Part shown: in pieces, positions 1 through 4,959 of the stretch | Layout: every line of letters begins with the position of its first letter | Numbering within the stretch: the first letter of the stretch is position 1 | Assembly (NCBI GenBank): GCA_002068715.1 | Contig: MWAR01000230.1 | Span: 1 to 5,074 of the forward strand | Direction of reading: 5' to 3' | From: a bacterium ADurb.Bin374 | GTDB taxonomy: Bacteria; Riflebacteria; Ozemobacteria; Ozemobacterales; Ozemobacteraceae | Length of the DNA stretch: 5,074 bases | Position numbers and translations under genes: made by a program | The notes under the pieces: generated by a model | Seen by the model: only the letters and a program-made list of their open reading frames with translations | What the model was told of the DNA's origin: nothing | Databases searched by the model: none

Positions 1-105
1 GGCCTGAGCGACTCGGTCGAACAGGAGTTCTCGAACGAGCTTCACCGCCGCCTGACCGAGCCGCTGGACCGCTGGGCCGACGAGGTCGAGTCGCTGCGCG
101 CCTGA
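1..105 (+). CDS. C-terminal fragment of an unrecognised protein
   Basis: Frame 1 is open from the window edge for 34 codons and stops at TGA 103-105. The visible residues are strongly charged (many Glu, Asp and Arg, with regularly spaced Leu) and end in ESLRA. This fits an amphipathic or coiled-coil C-terminal helix. Codon use is GC-rich at third positions, like the genes downstream, so it is probably real coding sequence. I do not recognise the family from so short a tail and assign no function. Only 63 bases separate its stop from the TPR gene, and that gap holds a promoter of its own, so the two need not be cotranscribed. Confidence 0.6.
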   Translation, partial: GLSDSVEQEFSNELHRRLTEPLDRWADEVESLRA

Positions 106-106
106 T

Positions 107-136
107 TTGCTCTTGAACGGCGTTCCGCCCTATAAT
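107..136 (+). promoter_or_regulatory. Predicted sigma70-type promoter of the TPR-hfq transcript
   Basis: A perfect -10 hexamer TATAAT lies at 131-136. A partial -35 match TTGCTC lies at 107-112, with an 18-base spacer. Transcription would start near 142-144, giving a 5' leader of about 25 bases that carries the GGAGG Shine-Dalgarno (157-161) of the TPR gene, seven bases before its ATG. The promoter begins two bases after the upstream stop codon, in the only gap between the genes. A second hexamer, TTGAAC at 113-118, is too close to the -10 (12 bases) to be the -35. Confidence 0.6.
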
Positions 137-168
137 GCGATTCAGATAACGACCCCGGAGGCCGCAAC

Positions 169-3100
169 ATGACGTCTGCTTTCCGTTCTCGCCCCCCCGT
201 TCCCTGCACGATCCAGCCCCGCCCACGGCAGTTTTGCCTCATTCCGGCAATGCTGCTGTTCGCCCTTCTCTTCACCGGGTTCACGGCACGGGCATCGGAT
301 ATCGATTTCGGCCTTCCCCTCTTCAATCTCGAGGAGATCCGCCTCGAAAAGACGAAGGCGCCTGATTTCAATCTCTCGCTTCTCAAGAAGTATCTCGCGG
401 AGCACCAGAAGACCCCACTCGCCCAGCTTCACGCGATGGCCCAGTGGGTGACGCTGATGAAGATGTCGGACACCCCGCGCACGGCCGAACTCGAAAAACT
501 CGTTCTCAAACAGCTCGCCACCGATAAGTTCAGCGACGAGAACAAGGCGGAAGGGCTCCGCTACCTTTTCCTCAACGGCCTTCTGACCGCTGCCGACAGG
601 GAGCCCGACCCGAAGAACGTCCGCGACCACGCCTTCGAAGAGCTCCTGCTGAAAGCGGAAGAGCCGTTCGAACGCACCCCCGAGTATCACCTGATCAAGG
701 GCATCCTGTTCCAGCTGCTCCGCAGCCGGCCCAACAATTACTTCGGCCCGATGAAGCCCTTCGAGGACCTCAAGCGCGCCGCCGCCCTCGCCCCATCCGA
801 TCCGCATTTCTACTACGTTCTCGGCCAGGCGTTCCGCCTCATGGGAAGCGAGGAGCCGTCGCTGTTTCTCGCGATCGCCTCGCTCGAGAAGGCATCTTCG
901 CTCGCCCCCGGCAACCCCAAGCTCCAGAACACGCTTCTCGGAATCTACATGAGCTTGCACGAAGGCTACAAGAGCCAGGCGAAGGATGAACCTTTCTGGC
1001 TCCAGGAGGCGGTGTACAAGAAAATTCTCACCCTCTCGCCCAACAATCCGCACGCCCTGAACAATCTGGGTTTCCTGTATGCCGAATACGGCGTTCACCG
1101 GGAACTCGCCCAGTCGCTGGTCCAGCGCGCAGTCGACCAGATGCCCGACAATCCCGGCTTCCGCGACAGCCTCGGTTGGGCAGCCTTCAAGAATAGCCAG
1201 ACGGAAAAGGCGATCCAGGAGCTCGAGAAAGCCGTCGCCATGTCGCCCGACGTCTACGAGCCGCACTACCATCTCGGCACGGTGTATTACGTCTCGAAGC
1301 AGTATGAGAAGGCGATTCCGATCTACGAAAAGGCGATCATCCTGCGACCGACCTCGGCCGAGGCATTGAATAACTATGCCTATCTTTTGACCGAACTCGA
1401 CCGCGACCTCGACAAGGCCGAAAAAATGGCCGCCCGCGCCGTCAAGATCGAGCCCAACAACGCCTCGTATCTCGATACATATGGTTGGGCGCTGTTCAGG
1501 CAGGGAAACGCGAGCGAAGGGCTCCGGCTGCTCCAGAGGGCGGCGGCCCTGGCCCCTGACGTCGGCGAGATCCTGATGCACCTCGGGAAGGTGCACCTCC
1601 AGCTCGCCCAGTTCGAGACCGCGATCGAGTATTTCCGGCAGGCGATCAAGGCCGATCCCTACCTCGAGAACATGCAGCGCGACCTGTATCTGGCGATCGT
1701 TCTGCGCGCCCAGTACCGCGCCGTGGCCGAGTATCACGGCCAGTTCGGAGCCAAGGCTTCACCGGTGCACCTGAGCCGGATCCTCCTCCAGCTCGTCCGT
1801 ATCTTCCAGGAAGAAGGAATGTTCGACCGGGCCATCGAGATGACACGGCTCTGCGAGCGCCTCAAGCGCGGCAACGTCGACCTGTCGAAACCCCTGTTCG
1901 ACTACTACACGATCGAACTCGCGACCGCGACCGAGGCCGTGACGGCCACGCCCACAGAGAGCCTCCCACAGGCCGCCGGCGAAGAAGACTCCACCGGAGA
2001 AAACATCATCTTCCAGGACCCGGATGACCTCGACAGCATGGAGCCGGGGGCAGAAGGAGCGGACGCCTCGGAAACGGCACTCGCCGAAGGAGCGGAGGGC
2101 GGCCTCGAGCCGGTGTTCCCCACCGTCGCGTCGGTTCCGCTCGCCCTGAATTTCGGGCCGGCGGCCGCATCGTTCGCGGCGGACCAGCTGCTCGCCTTCC
2201 CCGAATTCGGCAAGCTGTCCGTTTCGCTGTTCGTCAAGCGTCTGAGGAGGCCCGGCTCGAATTCCATCCTGATGATCGAGTATCCCGGCCTGGAGAAACG
2301 CAAGGCTCTCGTCACGGCCGGCACTCATCTCTCCCTCATCGGGTGCCGCATCTCCTCGGAATCGGTATCGATAGCGGGTTTCCCCGCTCTCCGTACCAAG
2401 CTGCTTCACCAGCAGCTCTGGCTCGTCCACGCGGGCAACGCTCTGCTGGTCGGAATGGGCTGCGAACCTTCCGCGGAAGAGCTTTCCCTGCTGATGGGCA
2501 TGTTCCCCTACAAAGCGGACATTCTTTCGGGAATTTTCATCGACTGGCGGCTCTGGGAAGCGGAAATCCCCTTCTTCCTTCGCCCCTGGGTGAAGAACCC
2601 CCTTCGGCCCTTTCTGGCGCTGTATGCCCGCCACCGACTCGAAGGCAACAACGTCACCGAAGTGCTGCAGCAGCTCCCGTCGGGGCCGGTGCAGCAGAAA
2701 CAGATGAAGGAAATCGCGGACCAGCTGTTCGCGTTCAAGCGGAAGATGCTCGAATGGAATATTCCCGTCGAGGTCAGGGTCAGCGCCAACGACGGGTGTG
2801 TCGAAATGGAAGCGACCTTCGGCAGGTTCATTCCCCGAATACGGGAGTATATCGAATCCTCCAGCCCCGTTTTCTGGTTCCTCCAGCCGCGTTTCCAGAC
2901 CTTGAAATGTTTCGCGCGCAGATTTTTCTTCGGCCGGACGCCGGCGGATCTCGCAAAGATCTGCCCAGACGGCGGAACGGTGACCATCGACGGACCGTCC
3001 GGCGAGCTTCTCTGCTCGAAGCATCCTGCGCAGGGCCTGTTCCCCATGCTCGCCGGTGGCACCGAGCGGTGTCTTTACACCAGAGAACGGATCAAGGCAA

Positions 3101-3276
3101 TCATCGCGATGATCACAGCGCGAGTGAAACCAGGCTTTCAGAAAGAGGGGTTGATAAATAAGATTCTGATGATGTACAATATGAGTTCCTGCCCTGCTGG
3201 CGGGAAGTATACGCTGAACGCGGACGGATCGATCGGGTGCAGCGAACACCCGGCCTCGACCGGCCGTAATCCATAA
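169..3276 (+). CDS. Large secreted TPR-repeat protein with duplicated C-terminal cysteine motifs
   Basis: This 1,035-residue protein starts at ATG 169, supported by GGAGG seven bases upstream. Residues 1-42 look like a Sec signal peptide: an Arg-rich n-region, a hydrophobic core at about 22-39, and an A-R-A cleavage site before Ser43. Residues 50-210 are helical. About eight TPR units span 211-501, the clearest at 295-330, 331-364, 365-398, 399-433, 434-467 and 468-501, each with the usual G/A-Y-A and A-x-x-P-x-x-P-style positions. Helical segments continue to about 585. A low-complexity acidic linker of Ala, Glu, Gly and Thr covers 586-652. Residues 655-900 form a domain I do not recognise. 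The tail has two C-P-x-G-G...C-S-x-H-P motifs (C932/C949 and C1008/C1024). TPRs are protein-binding scaffolds, so a periplasmic or outer-membrane assembly role is an inference. The C-terminal half holds nine cysteines, compatible with disulfides outside the cytoplasm. hfq follows after 24 bases. The coding call and TPR assignment are secure; the specific role is unknown. Confidence 0.93.
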   Translation: MTSAFRSRPPVPCTIQPRPRQFCLIPAMLLFALLFTGFTARASDIDFGLPLFNLEEIRLEKTKAPDFNLSLLKKYLAEHQKTPLAQLHAMAQWVTLMKMSDTPRTAELEKLVLKQLATDKFSDENKAEGLRYLFLNGLLTAADREPDPKNVRDHAFEELLLKAEEPFERTPEYHLIKGILFQLLRSRPNNYFGPMKPFEDLKRAAALAPSDPHFYYVLGQAFRLMGSEEPSLFLAIASLEKASSLAPGNPKLQNTLLGIYMSLHEGYKSQAKDEPFWLQEAVYKKILTLSPNNPHALNNLGFLYAEYGVHRELAQSLVQRAVDQMPDNPGFRDSLGWAAFKNSQTEKAIQELEKAVAMSPDVYEPHYHLGTVYYVSKQYEKAIPIYEKAIILRPTSAEALNNYAYLLTELDRDLDKAEKMAARAVKIEPNNASYLDTYGWALFRQGNASEGLRLLQRAAALAPDVGEILMHLGKVHLQLAQFETAIEYFRQAIKADPYLENMQRDLYLAIVLRAQYRAVAEYHGQFGAKASPVHLSRILLQLVRIFQEEGMFDRAIEMTRLCERLKRGNVDLSKPLFDYYTIELATATEAVTATPTESLPQAAGEEDSTGENIIFQDPDDLDSMEPGAEGADASETALAEGAEGGLEPVFPTVASVPLALNFGPAAASFAADQLLAFPEFGKLSVSLFVKRLRRPGSNSILMIEYPGLEKRKALVTAGTHLSLIGCRISSESVSIAGFPALRTKLLHQQLWLVHAGNALLVGMGCEPSAEELSLLMGMFPYKADILSGIFIDWRLWEAEIPFFLRPWVKNPLRPFLALYARHRLEGNNVTEVLQQLPSGPVQQKQMKEIADQLFAFKRKMLEWNIPVEVRVSANDGCVEMEATFGRFIPRIREYIESSSPVFWFLQPRFQTLKCFARRFFFGRTPADLAKICPDGGTVTIDGPSGELLCSKHPAQGLFPMLAGGTERCLYTRERIKAIIAMITARVKPGFQKEGLINKILMMYNMSSCPAGGKYTLNADGSIGCSEHPASTGRNP
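2962..3252 (+). repeat. Two copies of a pilin-like C-P-x-G-G...C-S-x-H-P motif in the TPR protein
   Basis: Copy 1 is residues 932-953 (bases 2962-3027): C932-P-D-G-G, then C949-S-K-H-P. Copy 2 is residues 1008-1028 (bases 3190-3252): C1008-P-A-G-G, then C1024-S-E-H-P. The cysteine spacing is 17 and 16 residues, with a Thr- and Gly-containing turn between. Residues 954-1007 separate the copies. From memory, a very similar C-P-x-G-G-x-Y...C-S-x-H motif closes many type IV pilin-like and pseudopilin proteins in deep-branching bacteria. Its presence twice at the end of a TPR protein suggests a borrowed disulfide-bonded or metal-binding hairpin. The duplication is seen directly; the pilin link is recall plus inference. 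Confidence 0.7.
3151..3180 (+). promoter_or_regulatory. Predicted internal sigma70 promoter for hfq
   Basis: Inside the 3' end of the TPR gene, TTGATA (3151-3156, five of six matches to the -35 consensus) is followed after 18 bases by TACAAT (3175-3180, five of six matches to the -10). This stretch is noticeably AT-rich against its surroundings. Transcription would start near 3187 and give hfq a leader of about 114 bases. The sequence also codes for residues 995-1004 of the TPR protein, so part of the match is constrained by coding. An independent hfq promoter within the upstream gene is known in other bacteria. This would uncouple Hfq supply from the TPR gene. Confidence 0.5.
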
Positions 3277-3300
3277 TCGAAGGCATCAGGAGGAACCCGC

Positions 3301-3528
3301 ATGCCGGCCATCAACATCCAGGACACCATTCTCCAGGCATTGAAGAAGCGCGCTGAACCCGTCAAGATCTTCCTGATGAAGGGTTTTCAGATTCAGGGAA
3401 CGGTTCTCGATTTCGATACGTTCGTCATTCTGCTCGAAGCCGAAGGCAAGCGGCAGCTTATCTACAAGCACGCCGTTTCCACCATTCAGCTGCCTGACGA
3501 TTTCGTGATGCCCCACGCCGAGGCCTGA
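3301..3528 (+). CDS. hfq: RNA chaperone Hfq
   Basis: This is a 75-residue Sm-fold protein that forms a hexameric ring and pairs small RNAs with mRNAs in the cytoplasm. The start is fixed by a perfect AGGAGG (3288-3293) seven bases before ATG. The N-terminal helix holds Q7-D8, matching the proximal-face Gln of the E. coli protein. The Sm1 region runs from about P20 to L45, with G28, G33, F38-D39 and F41. The Sm2 signature Y55-K56-H57-A58-V59-S60-T61 is intact. The rim patch is K15-K16-R17-A18 in place of E. coli R16-R17-E18-R19, so it stays basic. Distal-face positions F24 and F29 replace Tyr and Ile. The C-terminal tail is short (about 12 residues), unlike the long disordered tail of E. coli Hfq. 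The usual miaA and hflX neighbours are absent; the gene follows a TPR gene and ends at a strong terminator. Confidence 0.97.
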   Translation: MPAINIQDTILQALKKRAEPVKIFLMKGFQIQGTVLDFDTFVILLEAEGKRQLIYKHAVSTIQLPDDFVMPHAEA

Positions 3529-3577
3529 TCGCCGGCGGCAGGGCCCCGGTCGAAACCGGCTCCATCGTATTGTGGTT

Positions 3578-3616
3578 AAAACACCCCGGTGTGGTATACA
3601 CCGGGGTGTTTTCTTC
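3578..3616 (+). terminator. Intrinsic terminator after hfq
   Basis: A perfect 15-bp inverted repeat (3578-3592 with 3598-3612) encloses a 5-base loop GGTAT (3593-3597). It is followed by a T-rich run through 3616. The stem core is ACACCCCGGTGT-like with A-tract and T-tract ends, so it could also terminate transcripts coming from the opposite strand. It lies 49 bases after the hfq stop and closes the TPR-hfq unit. Between the hfq stop and this stem there is only a small 5-bp hairpin (3546-3559, CGAA loop). Confidence 0.93.
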
Positions 3617-3633
3617 CCCAGTCATGGTTCTCC

Positions 3634-3656
3634 CAGTGAGCAGGATTTGCACACTG
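3634..3656. promoter_or_regulatory. Candidate activator-binding dyad upstream of the sigma54 promoter
   Basis: The arms CAGTG-A-GCA (3634-3642) and TGC-A-CACTG (3648-3656) are inverted copies around a 5-base centre, with a single central A/A mismatch in each half. The dyad centre lies about 127 bases upstream of the predicted sigma54 start, the usual distance for an upstream activating sequence bound by a sigma54 enhancer-binding protein. The GCA-N5-TGC core is loosely reminiscent of NtrC-type sites but is not a clear match. As RNA it could instead form an 8-bp hairpin that overlaps the next one (3651-3671). Confidence 0.35.
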
Positions 3657-3682
3657 CCGCGACAGGAGTGTTGATTTTTTTT
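3651..3682 (+). terminator. Weak hairpin plus T8 tract, possible secondary terminator
   Basis: ACACT and CC (3651-3658, with G3656 bulged) pair with GG and AGTGT (3665-3671) around the loop GCGACA. Three bases later there is a run of eight T (3675-3682). The stem is short and the T run is not directly attached, so this is a weak terminator by sequence. It could stop residual read-through past the hfq terminator. Its 5' arm overlaps the 3' arm of the dyad at 3634-3656, so the two hairpins cannot form together on one RNA. Confidence 0.3.
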
Positions 3683-3745
3683 GCATCAGCCTCTGCCGCA
3701 GGCCGCCAATGACCACATTTTTGGCACTTTTCCCCGGAAAACACC

Positions 3746-3760
3746 TGGCACAAAGCTTGC
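3746..3760 (+). promoter_or_regulatory. Sigma54 (RpoN) -24/-12 promoter
   Basis: TGGCAC (3746-3751), five bases (AAAGC) and TTGC (3757-3760) give the diagnostic GG-N10-GC spacing of sigma54 promoters. The preceding base is C, as in the YTGGCAC consensus. With GC at -13/-12, transcription starts near 3772. Such promoters need an ATP-hydrolysing enhancer-binding protein, and a candidate site lies at 3634-3656. The start falls 83 bases before the end of a complete intrinsic terminator, which points to a small RNA. It also lies upstream of the deacetylase gene, so conditional read-through into that gene is possible. Confidence 0.75.
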
Positions 3761-3771
3761 GTTATATAGAG

Positions 3772-3854
3772 TCGAGCACTGAACGATCTTTCGTCAGTTG
3801 TCTTCAATCATTCCTTTCCTTGATTGAGCTGCATGCAAATGCAGCTTTTTTTTT
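3772..3854 (+). ncRNA. Predicted sigma54-dependent Hfq-type small RNA, about 83 nt
   Basis: The transcript is bounded by the predicted sigma54 start and by a terminator ending in nine T. Hairpin 1 (3778-3798) has eight base pairs, one bulged A (3782) and the loop TCTT. Hairpin 2 (3804-3810 with 3821-3827) has seven base pairs and presents a 10-base pyrimidine-only loop, TTCCTTTCCT, complementary to Shine-Dalgarno-like AGGAAAGGAA. Hairpin 3 is the terminator, with a GCAA tetraloop. A terminator stem with a long U tail is the usual Hfq entry site, and a CU-rich loop is the usual seed of RNAs that block ribosome binding. hfq lies 244 bases upstream. No known RNA family is recognised. The alternative is a terminated leader (attenuator) of the deacetylase gene. 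Confidence 0.6.
3827..3854 (+). terminator. GNRA-capped intrinsic terminator ending the small RNA
   Basis: AGCTGCAT (3827-3834) pairs perfectly with ATGCAGCT (3839-3846) across the loop GCAA. A run of nine T (3846-3854) follows directly. This is a textbook Rho-independent terminator on the + strand. A3827 is also the last base of the preceding hairpin, so the two stems can stack. Its presence argues against any protein-coding frame reading through here, and so against upstream starts for the deacetylase. Confidence 0.9.
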
Positions 3855-3869
3855 GCCCGGCATGTTCCA

Positions 3870-3878
3870 TGGTATACA
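3870..3878 (+). promoter_or_regulatory. Possible extended -10 promoter of the deacetylase gene
   Basis: TGG followed by TATACA (3870-3878) resembles an extended -10 element (TGn-TATAAT, four of six in the hexamer). There is no convincing -35, only a T-rich stretch near 3849-3855. It would start transcription near 3885, just after the sRNA terminator, with a leader of about 25 bases. Flanking CATGT (3861-3865) and ACATG (3876-3880) form a small inverted repeat around CCATGG, which could be an operator. Support is modest. Confidence 0.35.
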
Positions 3879-3893
3879 TGAATATCTGAACGA

Positions 3894-3909
3894 ACGGACG
3901 GATCGATTC
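3894..3909 (+). promoter_or_regulatory. Weak Shine-Dalgarno that sets the deacetylase start
   Basis: The stretch just before ATG 3910 reads ACGGACGGATCG, with GGA at 3896-3898 and at 3900-3902, the latter seven bases before the start. It is weaker than the GGAGG and AGGAGG sites of the other two genes. It nevertheless supports ATG 3910 rather than the in-frame ATGs at 3709 and 3862, which have no signal-peptide logic. Lower translation efficiency is a reasonable inference. Confidence 0.5.
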
Positions 3910-4959
3910 ATGCGCAACACTCTCACTCGTTCCCTCCTCATCGCAGGGCAGATCGCCCTGGGAATTCTTCTGACGATGGTCGCTCCGGCAACCGAAGCCC
4001 TGTCGATTCCGGCCCTCTGCTATCATCAGGTCAGGCCTGGCGCGACCGGGCAGTTCGAGCTGACCCCTGAGACATTTCGGGAACAACTCGGCATCCTGAA
4101 GGCGCAGGGCTATCAAAGTCTCTCATCGGCCGAGCTGCTGACCATCCTGGCCTCGGGCACGGTGCCAACGAAGCGCTCGATCGTGCTTTCCTTCGATGAC
4201 GGGTATGCCTCGGTCTACGATTACGCCTTTCCAATCATGAAGGAAATGGGCTTCACCGGCATCGCCTGCATCTACCCGCAGTTCATCGGGGCAGGCAGCG
4301 CCATGACCTGGGACCAGCTCCGCGAACTCGCTTCGGAGGGCTGGTCGATCGAGTCCCACTCGATGAGCCACTCGAACCTCGCGACGGGCTACGGCACGCC
4401 GGCGTATGCAAAGATGCTCGAACACGAGATCGCTGGCTCGCGCGGCCTGATCGAGAAACAGCTCGGCGTCCCCGTGAAGTTCATGGTCTGGCCGTATGGC
4501 ATCTATACCGAACAGGCGGAACAGGCCGCGCGCGATTCCGGATATGCCGGCGCGATGACCGTCGACGGAGGCGCAAATTATCCCGGCCTCGACCCGTTCC
4601 GCATCAAGCGCCAGGTGGTGTATCGCAGCGACACGCGGGAAAAGTTCCTGATCCGGCTCGGCATGGCCGCCGTCGACGTTACCGACCAGCACCCGCGACC
4701 CGGCGAGGTTCTCACCACCCTCGCGACCGTCGGTTGCAGACTTCCGGCCCTCGCCGACTACTCGCCCGATACCTATGTCCTGAACGTGAAAGCCACCGGC
4801 GGCAGCCTCGAGTTCCGGTTCGACCCCGCAACCCGCGAAGTGCAGGCCCGGCCAAAGGGGCCCCTCAAGCCGGGCCACCGGTTCATCGACGTCTACCTTC
4901 GCGACAAGCGCACCGGCATCACCGCCCAGCACGGCTGGCTGTTCACGATCAGGAATTGA
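3910..4959 (+). CDS. Exported polysaccharide deacetylase (NodB/CE4, PgaB/IcaB-like) with C-terminal beta domain
   Basis: This 349-residue protein probably removes N-acetyl groups from an extracellular or periplasmic polysaccharide; the substrate is unknown. ATG 3910 is chosen because the next 30 residues form a signal peptide (R2, R7, hydrophobic core at about 9-24, cleavage near the A-x-A positions around 25-30), and because the upstream frame crosses a terminator. The opening I-P-A-L-C-Y-H-Q-V (33-41) is typical of PgaB/IcaB-type deacetylases. The catalytic and metal motifs are intact: S94-F-D96-D97-G98, then H150-S-M-S-H154 (metal ligands with D97), then W194-P-Y-G197. The family's later basic stretch is seen at R231-R234. 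Residues 265-349 look like a beta-sandwich accessory domain, ending in a P-L-K-P-G-H...W-L-F pattern of Ig-like modules. It lies downstream of a sigma54 promoter and an sRNA terminator, so expression may be conditional. Family call is secure; substrate is open. Confidence 0.93.
   Translation: MRNTLTRSLLIAGQIALGILLTMVAPATEALSIPALCYHQVRPGATGQFELTPETFREQLGILKAQGYQSLSSAELLTILASGTVPTKRSIVLSFDDGYASVYDYAFPIMKEMGFTGIACIYPQFIGAGSAMTWDQLRELASEGWSIESHSMSHSNLATGYGTPAYAKMLEHEIAGSRGLIEKQLGVPVKFMVWPYGIYTEQAEQAARDSGYAGAMTVDGGANYPGLDPFRIKRQVVYRSDTREKFLIRLGMAAVDVTDQHPRPGEVLTTLATVGCRLPALADYSPDTYVLNVKATGGSLEFRFDPATREVQARPKGPLKPGHRFIDVYLRDKRTGITAQHGWLFTIRN

Noticed and set aside
142..1737. 531-codon open frame on the minus strand
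   Set aside because: It is the antisense shadow of the TPR-coding region. That + strand frame has a signal peptide, TPR repeats and a good Shine-Dalgarno, while the minus frame shows no recognisable domain.
2343..3161. 272-codon alternative + strand frame inside the TPR gene
   Set aside because: It overlaps the well-supported TPR frame completely, is Arg/Pro-rich in the manner of an out-of-frame translation, and has no ribosome binding site.
1759..3249. 496-codon open frame on the minus strand
   Set aside because: It is antisense to the second half of the TPR gene. The translation is charge-rich with no family features, as expected from GC-rich codon bias on the opposite strand.
3722..3736. 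A second sigma54 promoter at the upstream TGGCAC (3722-3727)
   Set aside because: The -24 half is perfect, but the position where TTGC should lie reads CCCC. The copy, 24 bases before the real element, is noted only as a repeat.
3709..3909. 67-codon N-terminal extension of the deacetylase from ATG 3709
   Set aside because: The extension would cross the sigma54 promoter and a terminator with nine T, has no Shine-Dalgarno, and would bury an obvious signal peptide beginning at 3910.
3613..3909. CRISPR array, tRNA or insertion-sequence remnant in the intergenic region
   Set aside because: There are no regularly spaced direct repeats, no cloverleaf or CCA end, and no transposase fragment or terminal repeats.
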